In this document: piece by piece, positions 57,329 through 64,000 of the stretch | Layout of the letters: the number at the start of each line of letters is the position of its first letter | Position numbering within the stretch: position 1 is the first letter of the stretch | Made by a program: the position numbers and the translations under genes | Notes under the pieces: model-generated | Seen by the model: only the letters and a program-made list of their open reading frames with translations | Told to the model about the DNA's origin: nothing | Database searches by the model: none | DNA from: Anaerolineales bacterium | GTDB taxonomy: Bacteria > Chloroflexota > Anaerolineae > Aggregatilineales > UBA2796 | Length of the DNA stretch: 64,000 bases | Assembly: GCA_015075625.1 (NCBI GenBank) | Contig: JABTTZ010000002.1 | Coordinates: 1 to 64,000, forward strand | Direction of reading: 5' to 3'

Positions 57329-60300
57329 GCGAAATTCACCCCGTTCTGAAAGATCGTCAAGCCCAGACCAACCTGCCCTCTCTCCTCGCGCCGCCAATCG
57401 GGATGCTGCCAGGGGAAAATATGATTTTCCGGGTGGGGCATGAGTCCGAGGACATTCCCCGCCGGGTTCGTTAAGCCAGCAATTGCCCCCTGAGAGCCGT
57501 TGGGGTTATCCGGGTAGCCCTCGCCCGCATAGGTCAGGGCAATCACCCCCGCCTGCCAGAGGCGGTCTAGCGTTCTGCCCTTCACCGCCAGCAAGCGCCC
57601 TTCTCCATGCGCCACCGGACAGGCAATCCGTTCGGTGATTCCATCTGTAAATAGGCACGGGCTGAAGGGATTCGCTTGGAGTGTGACCCAACGACATTCA
57701 AACTGATGGGATTCATTGAAGGTGAGCGTCACCAGGCGTTCTCCTTTTTCCCCCTCAATGCCCGGCAGAATACCCGCCTTAACGAGCGTCTGAAAGCCAT
57801 TGCAAATCCCCAATACGGGGCGTCCCTCAGCCACAAAGCGCCGCATGGCATCCCCGATCTGGTGTTCCAACGCCAGCGCCCAGAGTTTCCCCGCACCGAG
57901 ATCATCCCCATGTGAGAATCCGCCCGGCACAATGAGCATGTGGTAACCCATCAGGCTGCGCTCACCCTTCAGCAGCGCGTTCATATGGACGATCTCCGGC
58001 TCACCGCCCGCATAGTGAACGGCAAGCGCCGCATCCCGATCTCGGTTTGAGCCGTTGGCGTGGAGGATGATCACCCTCTTTTTACCCTGTTGCACGGTGA
58101 GCGGCTGGCGCTCACGGCGGGTAATGGCGATGGGGGTTGGGGCGTTATCGCCATAGGCAGGGGGGCGCGATGGTGTGCCAAACGCCTTCTCTGCCTCGGC
58201 AATGCTCAGGGAAACTGTCTCTTTGCCGCGCTGGAGGATCAACCGTTCGTCTGCCGTCACCGTCCCGATCCGCGCATGAGGAATACCCGCCATAAGTGCC
58301 TCGAAGGGGGCAATCTGAGCGAAGGGAACTTCAACAATAAAGCGCGTTAGGGACTCGCTGAACAAGACCGATGCCAAGTTGGGCATTTCTGCCGCACCGG
58401 GGGCGACGGAGAGATCAATCACGGCGGCTAAGCCTGTATTCAGACACATTTCCGCCAGCGCCACGCCTATCCCACCTTCGGACGGGTCGTGACAAGCGGC
58501 AATATGTCCTGCCTTCACTGCCTTGTGGAGCGCCCGCAGAAGATCAAGCGCACCCGACACGGGTTGGGGAAGCACCTCACCAACGGCACCTGTCAGCCGT
58601 TCGTAATGACTTCCCGCCCGTTCGTCGCGGGTTGTCCCCACCAGATAAAGGGCATTGCCCGCCGCTTTGAGGTCGCTGGTGACCGTTTTTCGCGCATCCG
58701 GCACAAGCCCAACGGCGGAAATAAGCAGCGTGGCGGGAATGGCGTGGCGCGTCCCTGTCTCGTCGGCATATTCGTTGTTCAGGCTGTCTTTGCCGGAAAT
58801 ATAGGGTGCGTTGTAGGCAACTGCCGCATCATGGCAGCCCTGCGCACAGCGGACGAGAGACCCCAAGCGGTCTGGAAGGTTGGGATTTCCCCAACAGAAG
58901 TTATCCAAGAGGGCAACCTGATCGGGGTCTGCGCCAATGGCAACCAGATTGCGGAATGCCTCGTCCACTGCCGCAAATGCCATGATATAGGGATCGCGCT
59001 CCCCGATCAGGGGGGCGAGACCCGCGCTGAGGGCGACGCCGCGCAGCGCCTCCGCATCGGATGGCTGCTGACCTAACAAGGTATCTAAGGGGACAAGCAC
59101 AGCGCCATCGTTCGGTTCGCCGCCCGCCCGGATTGGTTTTACCGCGCCGCCGCCCTGTACCTCATGATCATAGCGCTGGATTACGTCGGCGCGGCTGCGA
59201 ATGTTCGGGTGTGCCAAAAGCGCCAACAGTGTGGGGAGGACGGGCGGTTCGTTCGTTACAACCGGCGCAGGGGGTGGGGTGGGACGCCACACGGCGGTTA
59301 GGCGGCGCTGCGGAATTCCCTCGTGGAGGAAGGTCATCGATATATCGCCAACCGTTTTCCCCTCGTAATCAAGGCGCAGCCGCCCTGTCGCCACCAAGTT
59401 GCCAATTGCCACCCCCTCCACATCGTGTTCGGCGCAAATTGCCTGAAACGCCGCCCAATGTTCGGGCGGAATCGCCAATACAATCCGCTCTTGCGCTTCG
59501 CTCAGCCAGATTTCCCAGGGACGCAAGCCCGGATACTTCAGAGGGACGCGCTCCAGAAAGACGTGCGCTCCAATGTCCTTCGCCATCTCACCCACCGCCG
59601 AGGATAAACCACCCGCCCCGCAATCGGTGATCGCATGGTAGAGCTTGGCATCACGGGCGCGAAGGACAACCTCTTGAACTTGTTTTTCGTGAATGGGGTG
59701 TCCAATCTGGACGGCGCTGCCAGCGATCTGTCCTGTGGTCTGATCCATCTCCATACTGGAAAAAGTCGCCCCGCGCAGACCATCGCGCCCCGTCCGCCCG
59801 CCAATAACAACGATCCAATCGCCCGCTTGTGGGGCAGTCACATGTGAGCCATGTGGCAAAATGCCTAAACATCCACAAAAGACAAGCGGGTTGCTGGTAT
59901 AGCCCGGGTGGTAAAACATTGCCCCGTTGACCGTCGGAATCCCCATCTTGTTGCCGTAATCCTCGATCCCCCGCACAACACCCTCGCGGATGCGCTGCGG
60001 GTGAAGGACACCCTTCGGGAGTGTTTGAGTATCCAATTCGCCAAAACACAGGACATCCGTATTGGCAATGGGGCGGGCGCTAACACCCAAAATATCGCGG
60101 ATCACGCCGCCGACTCCCGTGTTTGCCCCGCCGAACGGTTCGAGGGCGGAAGGGTGGTTGTGCGTCTCCACTTTGAAGGCGAGATCAAACCGCTCGTCAA
60201 AGGCAATGATTCCGGCGTTATCGACAAATGCCGAACGCACCCAGTCGCGGTTCACGGTTTCGGTGGCGGCGCGGATGTAGGTTTTCAGTAAGCCGTCAAT

Positions 60301-61002
60301 GTGCTGCGGGGTGCTGCCTTCTGTCGCCGCTGGTAGAGGGGCGTCATAGTCAATCAAGGCGCGAAAGGTTTTGTGAACGCAGTGTTCGCTCCACGTTTGG
60401 GCGATCATCTCCAATTCAACATCCGTCGGATCGCGCCCCTCGCTCTGAAAATAGGTTCGGATTGCCGCCATCTCAGGGAGGTTCAGCGCCAGACGGCGCT
60501 CTGTGCTGATTACCGCCAGCGCCTCATCATCCGCGTCACGCAGGGCGACCACCTCTACCGTACCATCGGCTGCGTGGACGGCGAGGAAGGGGGGCGTAAT
60601 CGGCGTGTTCAGGCTGTAGCGTTGGACAGTCCCATTGCTGAACCGCTCGGCAAGGGCGTGAAGGGCATCGGACGTTTGGAGTGTGCCGGCAATTCGGTAG
60701 CGGCGTCCGGTTGCCGCCTCGGAAAGGGTGTACCCAAGCCAGCCCGCCGCCCGCATCAGGTTTTCGGCGGCTGGGTCGGTGACACCGGGAAGGTAGGTTA
60801 CATCAATAAATGCCCGCGTTGGCGCAGTATTTATGGTGAACGTCTCCGAGACAGGATCGCACAACAGCGTCCGCGCCACCTGATCGATATCCTGTGGGGT
60901 CAGCGCTCCACGTAGAAAATAAAGCGTACTTGGCGAATGATCGTCCAACGGGGCGCGGCGGGGCTGTACCTCCACCGTATAGGTTGTTATCGGCTCGCTC
61001 AA
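57325..61002 (-). CDS. purL: Phosphoribosylformylglycinamidine synthase, PurS-PurL-PurQ fusion
   Basis: 1225 residues making FGAM from FGAR, glutamine and ATP. About 1-90 resemble PurS (QDIDQVARTLLCDPVSETFT). The synthase part runs to about 960: TWSEHCVHKTFRALIDYDA (catalytic His region), TGVGGVIRDILGVSARPIAN, GDWIVVIGGRTGRDGLRGAT, FISGKDSLNNEY, HDPSEGGIGVALAEM. About 990-1225 is a class I glutaminase with VLGICNGFQTLVKAGILPG (Cys nucleophile) and LMPHPENH near the end. The start is TTG at 61002 behind GAGG 8 nt upstream; no ATG lies nearby. purC follows with a 4-nt overlap. Confidence 0.93.
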   Translation of the reverse strand: MSEPITTYTVEVQPRRAPLDDHSPSTLYFLRGALTPQDIDQVARTLLCDPVSETFTINTAPTRAFIDVTYLPGVTDPAAENLMRAAGWLGYTLSEAATGRRYRIAGTLQTSDALHALAERFSNGTVQRYSLNTPITPPFLAVHAADGTVEVVALRDADDEALAVISTERRLALNLPEMAAIRTYFQSEGRDPTDVELEMIAQTWSEHCVHKTFRALIDYDAPLPAATEGSTPQHIDGLLKTYIRAATETVNRDWVRSAFVDNAGIIAFDERFDLAFKVETHNHPSALEPFGGANTGVGGVIRDILGVSARPIANTDVLCFGELDTQTLPKGVLHPQRIREGVVRGIEDYGNKMGIPTVNGAMFYHPGYTSNPLVFCGCLGILPHGSHVTAPQAGDWIVVIGGRTGRDGLRGATFSSMEMDQTTGQIAGSAVQIGHPIHEKQVQEVVLRARDAKLYHAITDCGAGGLSSAVGEMAKDIGAHVFLERVPLKYPGLRPWEIWLSEAQERIVLAIPPEHWAAFQAICAEHDVEGVAIGNLVATGRLRLDYEGKTVGDISMTFLHEGIPQRRLTAVWRPTPPPAPVVTNEPPVLPTLLALLAHPNIRSRADVIQRYDHEVQGGGAVKPIRAGGEPNDGAVLVPLDTLLGQQPSDAEALRGVALSAGLAPLIGERDPYIMAFAAVDEAFRNLVAIGADPDQVALLDNFCWGNPNLPDRLGSLVRCAQGCHDAAVAYNAPYISGKDSLNNEYADETGTRHAIPATLLISAVGLVPDARKTVTSDLKAAGNALYLVGTTRDERAGSHYERLTGAVGEVLPQPVSGALDLLRALHKAVKAGHIAACHDPSEGGIGVALAEMCLNTGLAAVIDLSVAPGAAEMPNLASVLFSESLTRFIVEVPFAQIAPFEALMAGIPHARIGTVTADERLILQRGKETVSLSIAEAEKAFGTPSRPPAYGDNAPTPIAITRRERQPLTVQQGKKRVIILHANGSNRDRDAALAVHYAGGEPEIVHMNALLKGERSLMGYHMLIVPGGFSHGDDLGAGKLWALALEHQIGDAMRRFVAEGRPVLGICNGFQTLVKAGILPGIEGEKGERLVTLTFNESHQFECRWVTLQANPFSPCLFTDGITERIACPVAHGEGRLLAVKGRTLDRLWQAGVIALTYAGEGYPDNPNGSQGAIAGLTNPAGNVLGLMPHPENHIFPWQHPDWRREERGQVGLGLTIFQNGVNFA

Positions 61003-61072
61003 TGGGAATCCTCAACGGTCTGGGCAGCTTGCGAATGGTGCGGATTGTACCACCCAAGTGGCGTAGGGAGGC

Positions 61073-61145
61073 TAGGTTCTGTTAACGTTGTAATTCTCGT
61101 AGGGGTGCAATGCATTGCGCCCATCGCCCTGTGTGAGCGCTCAAC
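61073..61145. repeat. MITE terminus and GGGCGCA-type hairpin
   Basis: TAGGTTCTGTTAAC (61073-61086), then GGGTGCAATGCATTGCGCCC (about 61112-61131). Same order and spacing as in the 21891-22178 element, but no second end is seen. Confidence 0.6.
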
Positions 61146-61263
61146 GTTTTCACCTCAGGCTATGCGTAGGCGTCATTTCAACATTTGGGTTTGTCGTTTG
61201 GCTCCCCTCACTCCCGACCCCTCAGCATAGACAGGGGAAGGGGGCGACAATAGCGTTTACCCT

Positions 61264-61385
61264 CACCCCCCTGCGACCCGCCTTCGGCGTATACCCGCTT
61301 CTTCCACACATGGGCAAAGGTGGGAGAATCGAGACATCTCACGGATAGACCGCTCCAATGCGCCGATCTGGGGCGCTCTCTATTG
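61264..61385. repeat. Dispersed repeat, family C
   Basis: Contains CCCCCTGCGACCCGCCTTCG, GTATACCCGCTTCTTCCACA and GATAGACCGCTCCAATGCGC, matching 28003-28125. 61003-61461 has no gene on either strand. Confidence 0.6.
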
Positions 61386-61448
61386 CATCCTCACAAGAAT
61401 CCTATCAGAAATTTCCACCCCTCTGACTGAACGAACCTTCGTGCGTGG

Positions 61449-61454
61449 TACAAT
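61449..61454 (+). promoter_or_regulatory. -10 box placing the transcript start at the ATG (leaderless)
   Basis: TACAAT in GGTACAATTTAGGCT, ending 7 nt before ATG 61462; no Shine-Dalgarno. Confidence 0.5.
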
Positions 61455-61461
61455 TTAGGCT

Positions 61462-63036
61462 ATGCTCATGCTCAGCGATTTTCGCGTTCGCCAGCGCGAT
61501 TACCTTTTGGAAATCACCCGCGCCATCACCGCCCAGCTTGATCTGGAAGAGGTGCTGCGGGTGATCTTAACTGCCTCGCTCGCCATGCTTGGCGGTGAGG
61601 TGGGGTTGATTGCCCTCCGTGAGCCAGATCGTCGCTTTCGCGCCCGCGCCAGCATCGGCATCCCTGCCGACCAACTGTCACTCTTTGATCCCCTTTTGGA
61701 AGATATTGACGATGCGACGGGGACGGGGCTGAACTACCCCGATCTGGAACTAAAAATGCGCCGCATCGCCCGCAAGCTGGATATTCGTCTGCGCCAAGTG
61801 GCGGCGCTGCCGCTGCTCATCCGCAACGAGATATTAGGGGTGATTTTTGTCTTTCGCACCTATGGCGGGCAGCCCAACCCCAACGATCTGATCGTCCTCC
61901 AAAGTTTTGCCGACCAAGCGGCAATCGCCGTCGTCAACGCCCGTCTCTACCAAACGGTGAATGAAGAACGGCGGCGTTTGGCGGCAATCTTGGATCACGG
62001 CGCGGATGGCGTGCTGATCCTCGCCCCTGATGAACGGATTGTCCGCTTCAACCGTGCGTTGGAACGGATCACCGGTTGGCAGATGGCGGATGCCTTAGGG
62101 CGCTTGCATGAGACGGTCATTGCCTGGGAGCGCATCGAACACGGGCTACCCCTCAGCGAGGCATTGCAGACAGGGTATTTCAAACACGGCGATGACACCC
62201 TCTATGTCGAGGGCGATATTCTCCGCCCAGACGGATCGCGGATCAGCCTCGGTGTCACCTATGCCGCCTTGTATGGCGAGGATGGCGGGCTGCTCAATCT
62301 GGTGGCAAACGTCCGTGATATTACCCATTGGCGGCGGGCGCAAGAGGCGAAAAATACCTTCATCTCGATCATCTCCCACGAATTGAAAACCCCCGTCGCC
62401 CTGATCAAAGGCTACGCCAACACGCTGCGCCGCGACGACGCTACATGGGACAAAGCGACCATCCGCGAGGGGTTGGCGGTCATCGAAGATGAGACAGATC
62501 GCCTGACCGAGTTAATTGAGAATCTGCTCACCGCGTCAAAGTTGCAGGCAGAGGGGATGCGCCTGACGCATATTGACAGCGTGAATCTCCCCGCAGTGGC
62601 GGCACGCAGCGTAGAACGCTTTCGCACCCAAACACATCACCACACCCTGATTTTGGACTTTCCCCCACACTACCCCTCTGTGCCGGGGGATGAAGGGCGC
62701 TTGCGGCAGGTCATTGATAACCTTGTTAGCAATGCGATCAAGTATTCCCCTAAGGGGGGTGAGATTCGCCTGACGGGGAAGGTTGAGGGAGATATGGTCA
62801 CTCTCGCCATCAGCGATCAGGGTGTGGGCATCCCTGCCGATGAGCGAGACCATATTTTCGAGCCGTTTTATCGCGTAGACGATACCCTTACCCGCCAAAC
62901 GCAAGGGACTGGCTTAGGGCTTTACCTTGCCCAAGCAGTGGTGAAGGCACACGGCGGCACAATCAGCGTCGAGAGCAAACCGGAGCGCGGGTCAACCTTC
63001 ACCATCCGCCTCCCCCGCGAAGTTACCGAAAGCTAA
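61462..63036 (+). CDS. GAF-PAS sensor histidine kinase
   Basis: 524-residue soluble sensor kinase without membrane segments. GAF domain about 15-170 (LDLEEVLRVILTASLAMLGG; VRQVAALPLLIRNEILGVIF). PAS about 175-290 (LAAILDHGADGVLILAPDER, RITGWQMADALGRL). HisKA with FISIISHELKTPVALIKGYA (phospho-His about 309). HATPase: RLRQVIDNLVSNAIKYSPKG (N box), DQGVGIPADERDHIFEPFYR (G1/F box), GTGLGLYLAQAVVKAHGG (G2). It should autophosphorylate on sensing an unknown cytoplasmic cue; no response-regulator gene is inside the window. Apparently leaderless. Confidence 0.94.
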   Translation: MLMLSDFRVRQRDYLLEITRAITAQLDLEEVLRVILTASLAMLGGEVGLIALREPDRRFRARASIGIPADQLSLFDPLLEDIDDATGTGLNYPDLELKMRRIARKLDIRLRQVAALPLLIRNEILGVIFVFRTYGGQPNPNDLIVLQSFADQAAIAVVNARLYQTVNEERRRLAAILDHGADGVLILAPDERIVRFNRALERITGWQMADALGRLHETVIAWERIEHGLPLSEALQTGYFKHGDDTLYVEGDILRPDGSRISLGVTYAALYGEDGGLLNLVANVRDITHWRRAQEAKNTFISIISHELKTPVALIKGYANTLRRDDATWDKATIREGLAVIEDETDRLTELIENLLTASKLQAEGMRLTHIDSVNLPAVAARSVERFRTQTHHHTLILDFPPHYPSVPGDEGRLRQVIDNLVSNAIKYSPKGGEIRLTGKVEGDMVTLAISDQGVGIPADERDHIFEPFYRVDDTLTRQTQGTGLGLYLAQAVVKAHGGTISVESKPERGSTFTIRLPREVTES

Positions 63037-63055
63037 GGAAAGAGATACACTCCCT

Positions 63056-64000
63056 ATGAATCCTCGTGGCGTGCCGCAAGTACAAGTGAAATGCCCCAAC
63101 TGTGGGCAGCCCTTCGCTACCTCCCTAGAGCAAGTGATTGATGGCGGGCGCGACCCCAACGGCAAGGCGCGGCTGCTTTCTGGGCGGGTGAATGTCGCCC
63201 AATGTCCGGCGTGCGGGGTTGATTTTCGCTTGTCAACGCCGCTGCTCTATCATGATGCCCGCAAGGAACTGCTGATCACCTACATCCCGATGGAATTGGG
63301 AATGCCCCGCGACGAGCAAGAACGGCTCATCGGGCAGATGCAGCAGGCGATCACGCAGAGCCTTCCCCAAGAGCAGCGCAAGGGCTATTTGCTCATGCCC
63401 AAAAATGCGCTCACCCTTCAGGGGATGCTTGATACCATCCTTGAAGCGGATGGAATCACGAAAGAAGTCCTTGAAGCGCGGCGGGCAAAGCTGGCGCTGG
63501 CAGAGCAGTTCCTCCAAGCACCGGAGGATAATTTTGATGCGCTTGTCCAAGAACACGACGATGCCCTTGATGAAGAATTCTTCATGATGCTCACCGCATC
63601 GGGCGAGGCGGCGTTGGCGGGCGGGCGGCAGGATGTAGCCGGACAAATTTTGGGGCTGCGCCAGAAACTTCTGGAACGGGCGACCATCGGGCAGACGCTG
63701 CTTGCCAATGCCAAACAGCAGGAGCAGGTAATTGCCGAAGTTGGGGCGATTCTAGATACCTTAGGGGGGACACCAACCCGTGACGACATTGTGAATGTCT
63801 TGATTCGGGTTGGGCAAGAGAAAGGCTTAGAGGCGCTCCCCATTGCTATCAGCATGATGCGCCCCGCCCTTGATTACAACGTGTTCATGCTCCTTGCGCG
63901 GCGGATTGAAGAAGCCCCCGACGCAGAGAAGGCAGCACTCACCGAAATACGCGATCTCGCTGTGCGCATCACCCAAGAGATTGACCAGCAGAGTCAGCAG
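63056..64000 (+). CDS. CpXC-domain protein, cut by window edge
   Basis: At least 315 residues, open to the end of the window. It starts 19 nt after the histidine-kinase stop (AAGGAAAGAG upstream). The N-terminal CpXC domain has KCPNCGQPF (Cys 13, 16) and, about 40 residues later, QCPACGVDFRLSTPLLYHD; the four Cys should bind zinc. The rest is helical, with LEQVIDGG and EEFFMMLTASGEAALAGGRQ, and repeats helix-turn patterns to the edge. CpXC proteins are common in Chloroflexota and other bacteria, with no known function. Cotranscription with the kinase is likely. Confidence 0.8.
   Translation, partial: MNPRGVPQVQVKCPNCGQPFATSLEQVIDGGRDPNGKARLLSGRVNVAQCPACGVDFRLSTPLLYHDARKELLITYIPMELGMPRDEQERLIGQMQQAITQSLPQEQRKGYLLMPKNALTLQGMLDTILEADGITKEVLEARRAKLALAEQFLQAPEDNFDALVQEHDDALDEEFFMMLTASGEAALAGGRQDVAGQILGLRQKLLERATIGQTLLANAKQQEQVIAEVGAILDTLGGTPTRDDIVNVLIRVGQEKGLEALPIAISMMRPALDYNVFMLLARRIEEAPDAEKAALTEIRDLAVRITQEIDQQSQQ

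Noticed and set aside
1-64000. Prophage, integrase, toxin-antitoxin or restriction/defence island
   Set aside because: No capsid, integrase, methylase-nuclease pair or antitoxin motif found; the lone HNH protein is not enough.

Overview
The window is high-GC bacterial DNA with a chromosomal, not phage or plasmid, gene content. It most likely comes from an uncultured filamentous Chloroflexota, probably Anaerolineae-like. This is inferred from: NuoC-NuoD fused behind an IscX-NuoB pair; Chloroflexota-style lipoproteins with Pro/Thr-rich linkers; a Hanks-type kinase with a sensor-kinase-like membrane module; and many short G/C-rich dispersed intergenic repeats. A marker-gene phylogeny would be needed to confirm the phylum.

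Layout. 0-3 kb: HNH endonuclease, lipoprotein, and an NMT1/SsuA-type binding protein. 3-5.7 kb: an adenylation-carrier-thioesterase protein translationally coupled to that binding protein. 5.8-9.9 kb: an Opp/Dpp-type importer (binding protein and two permeases, no ATPase). 9.9-12.9 kb: two exported proteins (SH3-like; TolB/WD40-like propeller). 12.9-13.5 kb: decayed transposase and repeats. 13.5-20.2 kb: small unknown, D-Ala-D-Ala ligase, broken SLC13 permease, zinc-ribbon methyltransferase, GNAT/FemAB-like protein, membrane protein, long-form nucleotidyltransferase. 20.7-21.9 kb: glycosyltransferase and tRNA-Arg(CCG). 21.9-24 kb: a MITE-like element, a fucose-isomerase-fold protein, and a second repeat element. 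24-27.7 kb: iscX-nuoB-nuoCD-nuoI. 28.3-34.5 kb: CBS-ACT protein, secreted chitinase with a promoter/operator, Flp-pilin-like protein, membrane protein, MurJ. 35-39.3 kb: Wzm/Wzt exporter, two FkbM methyltransferases, acyl carrier protein. 39.4-44.5 kb: PQQ-type sugar dehydrogenase, membrane Ser/Thr kinase, GT-C enzyme. 44.7-51.4 kb: methyltransferase, M20 peptidase, polyprenyl-P sugar transferase, Nudix hydrolase, MoxR ATPase, GT4 enzyme. 51.4-61 kb: CcmF, membrane protein, clan GH-A lipoprotein, PurC, PurS-PurL-PurQ fusion. 61.4-64 kb: GAF-PAS histidine kinase and a CpXC protein cut by the window edge.

The genes fit an organism with an elaborate envelope. Ddl and MurJ serve peptidoglycan. 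The nucleotidyltransferase, polyprenyl-P sugar transferase, GT4/GT-C enzymes, Wzm/Wzt and FkbM methyltransferases serve cell-surface or exopolysaccharide. Chitinase, the GH-A lipoprotein and the sugar dehydrogenase suggest polysaccharide use. Complex I and CcmF indicate respiration with c-type cytochromes. Purine synthesis is present.

I see no CRISPR array, prophage or recognisable defence island. The strongest unexplained signals are the non-coding repeat families: a multi-hairpin element, two types of MITE-like element with terminal inverted repeats, and a short GGGCGCA-type hairpin. Next come the A-T-TE/binding-protein couple, the chimeric kinase, the chitinase operator, and several apparently leaderless genes with TACAAT boxes 6-8 nt before the start codon.
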